NCBI GenBank assembly: GCA_963826795.1
Contig: CAWGYT010000009.1
Location: forward strand, 62,001 to 126,000
Reading direction: 5' to 3'
Length of the DNA: 64,000 nucleotides
Source of the DNA: CAWGYT01 sp963826795
GTDB lineage: Bacteria > Planctomycetota > Planctomycetia > Pirellulales > Pirellulaceae
Part shown: positions 27,826 through 36,598 of the stretch, piece by piece
How positions within the stretch are numbered: the first letter of the stretch is position 1
Layout of the letters: each line of letters begins with the position of its first letter
Made by a program: the position numbers and the translations under genes
Notes under the pieces: model-generated
The model's input: the letters and a program-made list of their open reading frames with translations, nothing else
Database searches by the model: none
Told to the model about the DNA's origin: nothing

Positions 27826-28494
27826 GTGCCAGAATCGCTCTTACAACTGGACTGTATCGTCTCCGCGCCGTTTGCAGAAAACACCTTCATCGCCCATCTT
27901 GCTGGATCGTCGCAGTGCCTGATCATCGACCCCGGTTTTGATCCCGAGGCGGTCATCGAAAAAATCACTGAGAAAAAATTGAGTCCCGTGGCGATTCTCA
28001 ACACGCACGGGCACAGCGACCACATCGCCGGCAATGCCGCGATGAAAGCGCGCTGGCCCGACTGCCCCCTGATCATCGGGGCAGGTGACGCGCCTAAATT
28101 GACCGATGCCAACTTGAATCTCTCGGCCCCGTTCGGGATCGAACTGATCAGCCCCCCGGCGGACCAGACGGTTCGAGAGGGCGATCGACTGGAGCTGGGC
28201 GGGATTTCGCTGGAAGTCTTCGATACGCCGGGCCACAGCTGTGGTCATGTCGTGTTTCTGTATCGAGGCCAGGAGCCCTGGATCGTGTTTGGAGGAGACG
28301 TGTTATTCCGCGGCAGCGTCGGGCGGACCGACTTTCCGGATGGCGACATGCGGGCTTTGACGTTGTCGATTCGAAAGAAACTCTTCACGCTGCCCAACGA
28401 GACGATCGTCTTACCGGGCCACGGCGAGGCGACGACGGTCGGGTATGAGCGCCAGTCGAATCCGTTCGTGGGCGATGGCGGACTTGACCGTTAG
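27826..28494 (+). CDS. Metallo-beta-lactamase-fold hydrolase, GloB-like
   Basis: This 222-residue hydrolase carries the full metal-binding set: THGHSDHIAG (H60, H62, D64, H65), GHSCGH, the bridging Asp in VFGGDVLFRGSVGRTDFP and the final PGHG. The short C-terminus lacks the GloB glutathione-binding helices, so it is closer to the YcbL-type glyoxalase II-like or persulfide dioxygenase-like group. The likely substrate is a thioester or related small molecule. GTG 27826 is chosen as start, with GAGGGA upstream, since the preceding open frame does not look coding. It ends overlapping the convergent neighbour by four bases. Confidence 0.85.
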   Translation: MPESLLQLDCIVSAPFAENTFIAHLAGSSQCLIIDPGFDPEAVIEKITEKKLSPVAILNTHGHSDHIAGNAAMKARWPDCPLIIGAGDAPKLTDANLNLSAPFGIELISPPADQTVREGDRLELGGISLEVFDTPGHSCGHVVFLYRGQEPWIVFGGDVLFRGSVGRTDFPDGDMRALTLSIRKKLFTLPNETIVLPGHGEATTVGYERQSNPFVGDGGLDR

Positions 28495-29735
28495 CGGGCG
28501 GCGCCCCGGGTGGAGCGCAGGAGGCATCCTTGGGCCTGCTGGCTGAGCTTCGCCAGCTCCACCTCCACGATCGGCTTGAGCCGCGAGTTGGCCTGGGCGG
28601 CCTGGCGAAAAAACTCCATCGCCTCGGCGGTCCGCCCGGCCATGACGTAGTGGTAGCCCAACTGCATCAGAAACGCATCACGGGCCGCCGGCCAGGCTTC
28701 CATTCCCGCGCGGAGTTCACGTTCCGCCTGAGGGCTTTCGCCCAGGCGCCGCAGATTATTGACGCGGCGTTCAAATGCGATCCGCAGCACGCGCAGTTGA
28801 TCGGCCGACAGCGGCGCGGCGGCCGTCAGCTGCTGAATCGCCCCACCGTAACCTTCTGCTGCCGCGGACCAATGACCCTGCACTTCCTCCGCCATGGCCA
28901 GCTGGACCGCGGCACGTGGGTTCACCTTGTCCAGGCCATCGAGCACGCGGTGAACGGCTTCGAAATCGGCCAGACTGTACAGCATCCTGGCGCGCTCCAG
29001 CCGCTGCTCGACCGATGCGTCGACCGACAACCCGACGGACGTCGCCTGCCGCAGCCGCTGGACTTGGGCGGCCAGCCCCGTTTCCAACTCCCGAGCCGGT
29101 TGGCCAGCGATCTGGCTGCTTCCCAGCGCCACGAGTTGCTCGGTGATCCCCAACGCCGTCAGATACTGCTGATTGATTGTGGCGTCCGCGACCAGCTGCG
29201 ATTCCCGCTCAATCGTCTGCTGCACGTGCAACCAGGGCAGGAGTGCGAAGAGCAGGCAAATGAGGCCGTCGACCCAAAAGAAACCTCGAAAATCGAAATG
29301 GCGGACAACCCAAGCCATGCCGGCCAGGCACCAGGGCAGCTCCAGCAGACCGCACCACACGAGCCGCGCGACCACCGTTTCGTGCGGCGTGAGCTGACCG
29401 GCAGCGGCCGAAACGCTGGGCGCAAGCGCCGCGGAGACGGCGGCCACGATGAGTCCGCCGCCCACGCCGCCCGCGAGCCATGGTCCGCCCGCTCCCAACC
29501 AGCGGACGGTCTGCCAGGCCGACCAAAGGCATAACGGCAGGACACCAATCAAGTGGACGATCAGGACTTGATTGAGGGCAAACGGTGAGACCGCCGCGGG
29601 CCACCGTGCGAACTGCCCGGCGCTGGGGAGCGTAAGCGCCAACCAGGGCACCGCGAGAGACAAACAGATCGCTCCCACCAAGACCGCCCATCGGACTCGC
29701 CCCGTCGGTTCTGAGTTGGTGGTCGTTTGAATCAT
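28491..29735 (-). CDS. Membrane protein with TPR-like C-terminal domain
   Basis: This 414-residue protein has about five hydrophobic helices in its first 180 residues. A soluble helical region follows that reads like TPR or other helix-hairpin repeats, for example RARMLYSLADFEAVHRVLDG and MAGRTAEAMEFFRQAAQANS. No catalytic motif is visible, so it may act as a scaffold. The ATG at 29735 overlaps the stop of the upstream membrane-protein gene (ATGA), so the two are probably made together and may form a complex. Its own stop overlaps the convergent hydrolase gene. Confidence 0.7.
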   Translation of the reverse strand: MIQTTTNSEPTGRVRWAVLVGAICLSLAVPWLALTLPSAGQFARWPAAVSPFALNQVLIVHLIGVLPLCLWSAWQTVRWLGAGGPWLAGGVGGGLIVAAVSAALAPSVSAAAGQLTPHETVVARLVWCGLLELPWCLAGMAWVVRHFDFRGFFWVDGLICLLFALLPWLHVQQTIERESQLVADATINQQYLTALGITEQLVALGSSQIAGQPARELETGLAAQVQRLRQATSVGLSVDASVEQRLERARMLYSLADFEAVHRVLDGLDKVNPRAAVQLAMAEEVQGHWSAAAEGYGGAIQQLTAAAPLSADQLRVLRIAFERRVNNLRRLGESPQAERELRAGMEAWPAARDAFLMQLGYHYVMAGRTAEAMEFFRQAAQANSRLKPIVEVELAKLSQQAQGCLLRSTRGAAR

Positions 29736-30769
29736 GAAGACGTGCGCATGGCCGGCCCAGCACCACCGGGATTGAGCTGGACGTTGAGAGCCTGGGCAGT
29801 TCCGGGTCGACGAAGCTTCCAGATCATGCCATCGTAGGCATAGTGCAGGAAGGCGGCCCACAAATTGATGCCCATGTAGAACTCCTTCAGGTTGCGGTCG
29901 GAGTATTGAGCGATGATCCCCAACGTGATCATGTAAACCGCGAGGATACGAAGCCAGTGCCGGGTCATTTTGCGAAACGGCCCCGCCTCACTGCCCGTCT
30001 CCTGTCGCCGCCAAGCGTAGAAGGTCACGATCGCCATGTACTCCACCGCGTGAAACGCCGCCGACGCGGCCGACATGGCAATCACCAGGTAGTGGTTACC
30101 CGAGCGAATGGCGAACAGCAGCACGACGTACATGCTGACCACGCTGATCAGGTACAACACCTTGCCGCGTCGCTCCCAAGGTCGATCGACCAGCTCGAGT
30201 CCCACCAGCAGGATGGGCAGGATCAGGATCACGTAGTCCAGCGTATACATCGTGCTCCGGGCCAGCGGAGACGTTTCGGTCAGACCGGTCAGCCAGCCGG
30301 CCGTGCGGAGCGCCGTGTAGGTGACGAAGATGCGGAACCCCCACCGCTCAAGGACGGGACGTCCGCCGCCGCCCATCCGACCGTAGATCCGAAGGATCCC
30401 GCCGTGCTGCGAGGCAAAATGCCAAGCGTTCCAGATGAAGTCAGCCAGGACCAGGCAGCTAAACGACTTCCAGCCGAGGTAGACGCCAACGACGGCGATC
30501 GCCGCGACAATCGCCATCCCCAGAAACAGTCCGCCGCGCCCCTCTCGCCGATCGGGATCCAGCGCTACGAGAAACAACGTGATCCAGCGATGCGGCGTTG
30601 TAATGAAGTAGATCTGCCAGAATTCGACCGGAGTCGACTGAATGATGCCGACGGAGCGGGATTGGGGCAAGAGCGCGAGCAGCCACCAGACGTTGATCAC
30701 GAAGCACAGATCAAAAGCGGGCGAAATGATCCAGCGTCGTGGATCATTCGCCCGGGTCATCTCAGTCAT
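29732..30769 (-). CDS. Polytopic membrane protein, conserved in planctomycetes, function unknown
   Basis: This 345-residue protein has about eight membrane helices. Histidines sit inside or beside helices in patterns suggestive of a metal site: WHFASQHGGILRIYGR, AFHAVEYMAIV and FLHYAYDGMIWKLRRP. The closing HYxxDgxIWKlrrP motif is one I associate with uncharacterised planctomycete and cyanobacterial membrane proteins; the exact family is not recalled. A membrane oxygenase or desaturase-like role is conceivable but unsupported. It is translationally coupled to the TPR-like membrane gene downstream. Confidence 0.7.
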   Translation of the reverse strand: MTEMTRANDPRRWIISPAFDLCFVINVWWLLALLPQSRSVGIIQSTPVEFWQIYFITTPHRWITLFLVALDPDRREGRGGLFLGMAIVAAIAVVGVYLGWKSFSCLVLADFIWNAWHFASQHGGILRIYGRMGGGGRPVLERWGFRIFVTYTALRTAGWLTGLTETSPLARSTMYTLDYVILILPILLVGLELVDRPWERRGKVLYLISVVSMYVVLLFAIRSGNHYLVIAMSAASAAFHAVEYMAIVTFYAWRRQETGSEAGPFRKMTRHWLRILAVYMITLGIIAQYSDRNLKEFYMGINLWAAFLHYAYDGMIWKLRRPGTAQALNVQLNPGGAGPAMRTSS

Positions 30770-30786
30770 TCACCACAACCTGTCGA

Positions 30787-31206
30787 CTAAGGGACGGGCG
30801 CTTCGCTCAGGAGCCACTTGTCGCCTTCCTTGACCAGCTTCCAAGTGGCCGACCTCGTGTCACCCGTCGCGTAGTTCATAATTTTGACTTGGACGGTTGC
30901 CGAGCTGCCCGCCACATTGATGTCGCCGTCAATCTCAAAGCCATTGTCCGCGTATTTCTTGCGATCGGCCGAGGAGGGTGCCCCGTCCTTGGTGAACACC
31001 TCACGCAGACGTGCCAACTCGGTCGAATAATCCGAGACGCCGCCTACCAGTGCGGAGACTGCCTTTTGGTCGTCTGTCATGTCGGCGACCGTGCTTTTGG
31101 CAGCGCCACCGCCGCAGCCCAAAGGGAGCGCCAGCAGCGCCGCAAAGGCGCACAACCCCATCGTTTGCCGTCGGCCCATGGTCGTCATCCAAGCGTCCAT
31201 CATCAT
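30787..31206 (-). CDS. Lipoprotein partner of the DUF1559 protein
   Basis: This 139-residue protein has a lipoprotein signal peptide: hydrophobic core MGLCAFAALLALPLGC with lipobox LPLGC. The mature domain ends with ATWKLVKEGDKWLLSEA, an NTF2-like or SH3-like strand pair seen in small planctomycete lipoproteins that follow DUF1559 genes. Several clustered ATGs occur; 31206 is chosen because AGGGGAAAG lies just upstream. A terminator-like hairpin separates it from the DUF1559 gene, which suggests weaker expression by readthrough. Confidence 0.75.
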   Translation of the reverse strand: MMMDAWMTTMGRRQTMGLCAFAALLALPLGCGGGAAKSTVADMTDDQKAVSALVGGVSDYSTELARLREVFTKDGAPSSADRKKYADNGFEIDGDINVAGSSATVQVKIMNYATGDTRSATWKLVKEGDKWLLSEAPVP

Positions 31207-31232
31207 CCATCTTTCCCCTAGAAATGAAAACT

Positions 31233-31260
31233 CCCGGACGCCGCCATAGCGGCGCCCGGG
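31233..31260 (-). terminator. Strong hairpin between DUF1559 gene and lipoprotein gene (attenuator-like)
   Basis: Read on the minus strand, a 12-bp stem with one G-U pair and a four-base loop is followed by AGTTTTC. It lies about 100 bases after the DUF1559 stop and 27 bases before the lipoprotein start. It can act as a partial terminator that lowers expression of the downstream gene. Confidence 0.65.
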
Positions 31261-31359
31261 CACAATTGACAATCACGATTTCGATCACCACCCAGCCACT
31301 CTCGGGAAGGCGTGCCAAGTCGAAATACGGTAGCAGGCCAAGACTCAATGAGCCGCCCG

Positions 31360-32529
31360 CTATTCCTCGACGCGGTCCCCATAGGCGCGGGTGCCGAGTG
31401 CCAGCCAGACGATCATGTCGACGTCGTTGGCGTAGAAGCCAACCGACCCGTCCGCCCGCCCTGCCACAACGCCACCGTTGTGTTGGCTGCGTGCCGCGGC
31501 ATACGTGTTGCCGGCCGACTGACCACGTGGCGGTTGCTCGGTGCAGACCAGAAGACTCCCTGCCGGGATATCGGTCGGATCGTCTTCGCAAGCATTGATC
31601 ACGTCGGGCACCGTCGCATTAGGTCGAGTCCAGTGACTGTAGGTGCTGCCACCCATGCTCGGGCTGACCCAGGTCCCACGAATGTCTTCGGACTTTGTGG
31701 TGTCGCTTCCCGAGCGACCGTCCACCGTCAACACCTCACTGACCACCACGGTCTTCGAGGTACCATCCTTGATTCGTCGGATTTTCGTTCCCTTGCCGTG
31801 GCCGAACTTCCACATCCCCTTATTGGCCGCGGTGTTTTCACCCTGAGCCCGCGAGGGAACGACGGCCACCGTCACGACACCGCGAAGCAGTTTGCGAACC
31901 ATCTGGACCTGAGTCTCCGGATGCGTCACCAACTGGGTCGCTTCGAGGATGTCATCCACCGCGCTGCTGTTGTCGATCGATTCGAGGTAGGTCCCCGACC
32001 CGAGGCAAGCGGCATAGTTCCCCTTGGCGAGATTTTCCAACGCCGTCGTACCCGTGTCGTGGGGCTTCACCGCTGCCGGGGCACTCGGGCAGATCATGAA
32101 CTCGGGCGTTCCCAAGTAGTTGAAGGAACCCACATAACCGGGCGCTTCATGCTCGCAGTCGTCCTGAGCACTCCACTGGGTCTCCATGCACTGGACGACA
32201 AACCGCTGAAGCTGATCCTCTTCGATCTGCCCCATGATCTGCGAGGCCCAGTTGGGGCCAGCGCAATGGAAGCCCGTCTGGGTGCCAGTCGAGATCCAGT
32301 GGTTCGATTCCGTGCAATTCGGCACGGCAGCGGGAAACGCCCCGAACGTGCTCTCGTAATTGACCATTGCCAGTGCCAATTGCTTCACTTTGTTGATGCA
32401 CTGGGCACGACGAGCTGCTTCGCGGGCCGCATTGATGGCCGGCAACAGCAGCAACACCAGAATTGCAATGATGGCGATCACCACTAGCAATTCCACGAGC
32501 GTGAAGGCTTTGCGGTTTGGCGCTCTCAT
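31360..32529 (-). CDS. DUF1559 domain protein with type IV pilin-like N-terminus
   Basis: This 389-residue protein has the prepilin-type methylation segment RKAFTLVELLVVIAIIAIL at its N-terminus and a DUF1559 (SBP_bac_10-like) domain. The family's C-terminal H-x9-DG motif is QHNGGVVAGRADGSVGFY. Other landmarks are INAAREAARRAQCINKVKQL and cysteine pairs in the middle (FHCAGPNW, PEFMICPS). Planctomycetes encode many copies; they are exported and thought to form pilus- or crateriform-related surface structures, although their role is not settled. The ATG at 32529 has GGGAGGA six bases upstream. Confidence 0.9.
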   Translation of the reverse strand: MRAPNRKAFTLVELLVVIAIIAILVLLLLPAINAAREAARRAQCINKVKQLALAMVNYESTFGAFPAAVPNCTESNHWISTGTQTGFHCAGPNWASQIMGQIEEDQLQRFVVQCMETQWSAQDDCEHEAPGYVGSFNYLGTPEFMICPSAPAAVKPHDTGTTALENLAKGNYAACLGSGTYLESIDNSSAVDDILEATQLVTHPETQVQMVRKLLRGVVTVAVVPSRAQGENTAANKGMWKFGHGKGTKIRRIKDGTSKTVVVSEVLTVDGRSGSDTTKSEDIRGTWVSPSMGGSTYSHWTRPNATVPDVINACEDDPTDIPAGSLLVCTEQPPRGQSAGNTYAAARSQHNGGVVAGRADGSVGFYANDVDMIVWLALGTRAYGDRVEE

Positions 32530-33026
32530 GTATCCTCCCTCTCCCAATCAGTACAAGAATGAATAAAAAGATACAAAACGTCCGATGTCAGTGCCAGCAG
32601 CGTAACACAAACGATTTTCAATCGCAAGCGATTCAGTCGCTGTTTTGGGCCGATCGGAGCACCTCGCCAGGCGACGAGCCGGGCGAGGCCGGGCGCTGCC
32701 GGTCCCAAACCTCGTGCGGGCCGAACCCCTTTTGAAGTGCAGGCTGTGCGATCCCGGACGGGAACCCTCCCGATGGAGGAAGCGGTCCTCGCCCACGCTC
32801 ACCCAGACATCCCCATTGCCTTCGTTCGGTACCTTACGAAACGCATGAAATGGCTCAACTCGTGAAACCGCGAAAGGCCGGAAGCCCTTCGATGCCCTCG
32901 AGTGTCGGCGTGAACGCATTCTAGCCAACGCCGCAGGAATTCGTCCAATCGGTTTTCCTTTTTTGTGCCTACCCGTCGGTCGCATCCGCGTGAGCGTCCG
33001 AGCGGGCGATCCGCCTGAGGGGGCGA
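32530..33026. other. About 500 bases without a recognised gene
   Basis: This is the upstream region of the DUF1559 gene and the downstream region of the histidine kinase gene. An open frame exists on the minus strand, but its arginine- and proline-rich, low-complexity translation has no family feature. AT content rises near 32540-32640, where the DUF1559 promoter probably lies; no clear -35/-10 pair was chosen. Confidence 0.5.
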
Positions 33027-34817
33027 TCACGTCCGCGGGGGAGTGGCGGGATCGTCCCAGGCAATCTCCGGGAGCGGGCCGGTGGCGTCGACGGCGAGGG
33101 CGGGCAATTCCAGGCGGAAGCAACTGCCCTGACCGAGCTCGCTTTCGACCAGGATCCGGCCCCCATGCTCCTCCAGGATCTTTTGGCTGACCGGAAGGCC
33201 CAGCCCGGTCCCGCGCTGTCCTTTGCTGGAGACGAAGACATTGAAGATCCGTTTTCGCTGGTCTTCGGCAATCCCCGGACCATTGTCCCGCACGATCACC
33301 GTCAACTTATGGGACGCGGGATCGTAGGTGGTCTGGACGTCGACGCGGGGCGGCGGCGCCGGCTGGCCCCGGCCATCGGCCTCCGCGGCCTCGGATGCGT
33401 CCCAACCGGCCAGTTCGTCGACCGGCTTGGGGGCCGCGGCATCCAGGGCATTGGTTACGACGTTTAGCACGGCCCGATGGAGGGCTTCGGGATCGAACGT
33501 CGCGGTCGGGATCGCCGGATCCCTTTGATCCACCAACTTCACGCCCAGTTCGGCGGCCCGGACCTGCATCAGTTCCAGGACGTCGCCCACCACGCGATTC
33601 AAATCGCTCGGCATCAACTCGGGTTCGCGTTCCTTGCTGAAGGTCAACATGTCCATCACCAGGTTCGAGATGCGCTCCTGGTTTTTCTCCACGATGCTCC
33701 ACCCTTTCCGAGTGACATCCCAGTCCTGCGTCTTGAGACCTTCTTGAATCAGGAAGCTGCCTCCCCGGATGCCCTGCAGAATATTCTTGATGTGGTGGGA
33801 GAGCCCGGCGATCGTTTGTCCCATGGCGGCAAGGCGTTCGGCCTGAACCATGGCGGAGTAATAGGACGTATCCTCGACGGCCAGGGCCGCCTGGTGGCCG
33901 ATGGCGACCATCAGCTTCAGGTGTTCGTCGCTGAACCGCTTGGTCGGCCCGGCTTGCTGCAGCAGTTGACCGGGCGTCGTGAAGGTATCGATGTAGATCA
34001 CGCCCACGATCCCGTAGCGTCCCTGCATCGGCACGCAGATGGCCTCATGCACACCCAGCTTCAGAATGCTCGCCGCCGGGTCCCAACGTTCGTCGTCGCG
34101 CGCATCGCTGGTCAGAACGCCTTCCTGGTGATCCCGCACGTAGTCCAGGATCGTGCGGCTGATCGCCATCCGCTCTTCAGCGCCGCGGCGCTGCCGGTCG
34201 CGGCGAACCTTGGGCACGAGTTCATCGCTCTCGCGATCAACCAGCATGATGCAGCCCCGATCCGCCTCAACCCACTCGAAGATCAGCTCCATAATGCGGT
34301 GCAGCAACTGGTCGATGTCCATCGTGTGACTGACCGCCAGTGCCGTGCGGTACATCACCTGCAGATTGCTGCGAGCGCGGGCCAGCCAGGGACTGAGCTG
34401 CCCATCTAAGGTAGCCAGCAGTTGACTTCCTTCTTCCTGACTGACGGCGCTGACGATATGCGAATCCGGCAGGCCATCCGCCTGTCCGACGATGTCCACT
34501 TCGCGATCCGAAACGACCGGCGGCTGATCTGACGAGTCCGTGAAGATCATGAGGGTGCGACCGATCTGGATCCGATCGCCGCTTCGCAGGGGCTGCGCAT
34601 CAATGCGGACGCTGTTGACGAAAGAGCCGTTGGAGCTGCGCAGATCGCGCAGTTCGTAGCCCTCTTCGGTGCGATGCAGTTCCGCATGTCGCCGCGAGAC
34701 TTCCGTGTCGTGCAACCGGACACGACTCGAGGGATCGCGTCCGAGGCCGAGCACGCGATCGTGCAGCTCGAATCGCTTTCCCTGATCCCGCCCTTGAATC
34801 ACGAACAGCGAGGGCAC
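33027..34817 (-). CDS. FHA-GAF sensor histidine kinase
   Basis: This 596-residue cytoplasmic protein combines three modules. The N-terminal FHA domain (about 20-90) has LGRDPSSRVRLHDTEVSRRH and SSNGSFVNS, a phosphothreonine reader. A GAF domain follows (about 155-300, with DRGCIMLVDRES and EAICVPMQGRYGIVGVIYID). The kinase core has the H-box GLSHHIKNILQG (about residue 338), the N-box NVVTNALDAAA, G1 DNGPGIAED and G2 GTGLGLPVSQKI. It has no membrane helix, so signals must be cytoplasmic. Start is GTG 34817 after GGAGGTAGGAA. The receiver gene is 26 bases upstream. The FHA domain could link it to Ser/Thr kinases such as the one at 39445. Confidence 0.92.
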   Translation of the reverse strand: MPSLFVIQGRDQGKRFELHDRVLGLGRDPSSRVRLHDTEVSRRHAELHRTEEGYELRDLRSSNGSFVNSVRIDAQPLRSGDRIQIGRTLMIFTDSSDQPPVVSDREVDIVGQADGLPDSHIVSAVSQEEGSQLLATLDGQLSPWLARARSNLQVMYRTALAVSHTMDIDQLLHRIMELIFEWVEADRGCIMLVDRESDELVPKVRRDRQRRGAEERMAISRTILDYVRDHQEGVLTSDARDDERWDPAASILKLGVHEAICVPMQGRYGIVGVIYIDTFTTPGQLLQQAGPTKRFSDEHLKLMVAIGHQAALAVEDTSYYSAMVQAERLAAMGQTIAGLSHHIKNILQGIRGGSFLIQEGLKTQDWDVTRKGWSIVEKNQERISNLVMDMLTFSKEREPELMPSDLNRVVGDVLELMQVRAAELGVKLVDQRDPAIPTATFDPEALHRAVLNVVTNALDAAAPKPVDELAGWDASEAAEADGRGQPAPPPRVDVQTTYDPASHKLTVIVRDNGPGIAEDQRKRIFNVFVSSKGQRGTGLGLPVSQKILEEHGGRILVESELGQGSCFRLELPALAVDATGPLPEIAWDDPATPPRT

Positions 34818-34843
34818 TTCCTACCTCCGACATCGGGCCTGCC

Positions 34844-35247
34844 TCATTGGCCCCTTGGCGTCGGCTCGGCGTTGGGCCCGATCAATTCCTCGATTGTACG
34901 TATCAGCCGAGCGTAATGATAGGGCTTGGCAAGCGTGCGCCGCGTGTCGCCGCGCCACGTCTGAGGCACGGTTCCCAGGAAGACCATAGGGGTTTGAGCC
35001 GATTGGGCTGGCAGTTCGTAAGCGACGGCGGGATCGTCCCCTGGCGGGGGCAGCGTCTCCAGATCCATCACGATCAAATCGAGGTGACAGGTGTGCGCCG
35101 CGCCATGGCCCTCGGCGCTTCGCGCGATTCAAGGATTTCCGCGCCGCGCCGTTCAAGCAGCGTACGGAGCACGGCGCGGTTTTCGTCGGAGCGATCGATA
35201 ATCAGCACCCGGCGCGAGGCGAAAGTCGACGGCAGGTCGTGTTCCAT
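34844..35247 (-). CDS. Single-domain response regulator (one frame break)
   Basis: Two frames together give a receiver domain of about 134 residues. The first frame from ATG 35247 reads SRRVLIIDRSDENRAVLRTL (acidic pocket DRSDE). The second reads DLIVMDLETLPPPG, with the phosphorylated Asp, and ends LAKPYHYARLIRTIEEL, with the conserved Lys-Pro. The frame change is near 35093-35106, at GTGCGCCGCGCC. The total is 3n+2, so one missing base (for example a third G) or two extra ones explain it. No output domain follows. It precedes the FHA-GAF kinase and is probably its partner. Confidence 0.7.
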
Positions 35248-35798
35248 CGTGGGGTCATCCGCGTGAGGGGCAAAGCAGCGTGAGCGTCCGAAGCGAAACG
35301 CGCCGGGAAAACGTGAAACGCGCCGGGAAAACCGGCGGACTGTTTGTCGGCTTGTCGGCGCGAATCAACGCGAGACGGGGCGGTAAGTAATCGATTGCTT
35401 TGGCGAAGGCAACGGGAATTCGGCGGCCCCCAATCGGCAGGCTTGTCGTTGAAACCCGAGTAATCGATAAAGTTTGCCGCACGCGTCCCCCGATATCTTT
35501 CACTTAAGGGCGCCCCGTCGACCCGCGCCAGCATTGACCGCTGTGACATCAGTCGCCGCGTGAGCTGCGTCAACACAGGTGGGGCGAGCCCGCTTGGAAT
35601 CGCATGCACAGATGGCCTCGTTTTTTTTGTTTTCTGGTCTTTACCGAATTTCGTTGGGACGGCACAATGTCGCCCCGGACAGCTTGGCAGAAATCACCTC
35701 GCTCAAGGTGAACCAATCGCCAGCCCACCTCGTAAGGACCCAGGTAACGATTCGAACACGAGGTCATGGACGACCGAACCCAGCAAGGAGTGCTGAAC
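35248..35798. other. About 550 bases without a recognised gene, with an 18-base direct repeat
   Basis: This divergent gap lies between the receiver gene (-) and the Skp-like gene (+). It holds an exact tandem direct repeat, GAAACGCGCCGGGAAAAC, at 35295-35312 and 35315-35332 (period 20). No open frame here has a convincing translation on either strand. Promoters for both flanking operons should be here; none was assigned. Confidence 0.5.
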
Positions 35799-36494
35799 GT
35801 GAAAGCTGCAGCTCATTCGTCTCTCTTTCTTCTGCTCGTTGGATCCGCTGTCACGCTCGCGCCACGCGTCGCGGATGCTCAAGTCGGATCAAACTCCCGC
35901 GTTCCGCAGCGAACGGCCCAACGTTCGACCGCGCCTCCCACAACTCGCCAGGCCATTTCCCCGGCCGCGCCCGCGGGAGGAGCCGTCGCGGTCGTGGACA
36001 TCAGCTACATCTTTAAGAACCATGCGGGCTTCAAGGCCACGATGGAGGACATGAAGAAGGAGGTCCAGGCCTATGAGGAGGAACTGCGAGCACGCCATCA
36101 AGCGCTCCAGAAGGAGAAGGACCAGCTGAGTCAGTTCCGCCCGGGCAGCCCGGACTATGAGCGACTGGAGCGGGCGTTGGCGGAAAAGGTCGGCAAGTTG
36201 CAGATCGACACGCAGATGAAGAAGAAGGAATTTCTGCAGCGCGAATCCAAAGTGTATTTTCAGGTCTATCAGGAGGTTTCCGCGGCGGTTCGCGATTTCG
36301 CCGAGCAAAAGCGAATCGACCTTGTCTTGCGTTACAACGGCGACCAGATTGATCCGGATGATCGCGCTTCCGTGCTGCAAGGCGTGAATCGGGCGCTCGT
36401 TTATCACCGCAATCTGGACATCACGCGCGAGATTCTGGATCGCCTGAACCGTGCTCCGCGGGCCGCTCGCAATCCCGCGCGTCCGACGCGGTAA
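35799..36494 (+). CDS. Periplasmic chaperone, OmpH/Skp family
   Basis: This 231-residue protein binds unfolded outer-membrane proteins in the periplasm. A signal peptide (hydrophobic core SSLFLLLVGSAVTLA, cleavage near VADAQ) is followed by a low-complexity linker and the Skp core: VAVVDISYIFKNH, a long coiled coil (MEDMKKEVQAYEEELRAR through about residue 180) and the closing RIDLVLRYNGD with ALVYHRNLDITREIL. GTG 35799 is taken as start because AAGGAG is eight bases upstream; ATG 35766 is in frame but has no ribosome site. It heads an envelope cluster with lpxC and lpxA, as Skp does near lpx genes in many Gram-negatives. Confidence 0.88.
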   Translation: MKAAAHSSLFLLLVGSAVTLAPRVADAQVGSNSRVPQRTAQRSTAPPTTRQAISPAAPAGGAVAVVDISYIFKNHAGFKATMEDMKKEVQAYEEELRARHQALQKEKDQLSQFRPGSPDYERLERALAEKVGKLQIDTQMKKKEFLQRESKVYFQVYQEVSAAVRDFAEQKRIDLVLRYNGDQIDPDDRASVLQGVNRALVYHRNLDITREILDRLNRAPRAARNPARPTR

Positions 36495-36598
36495 GCGCGG
36501 ATCGCGCGTCATCCCGCAGCCGATTCCCTCGACCCACCGCGGCGAGTGCGCTCCCACATGCCCGCGCCGCCGCTCTCCCTTTCCTGGGAAGTACAGCC

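Noticed and set aside
32548..33123. A 191-codon minus-strand frame between the DUF1559 and kinase genes
   Set aside because: Its translation is arginine- and proline-rich, without any recognisable domain, and its 5' end overlaps the kinase gene on the same strand.
35202..35609. Open frames of 80-135 codons in the gap before the Skp-like gene
   Set aside because: Translations are unconvincing, one overlaps the receiver gene, and the direct repeat disrupts any domain reading.
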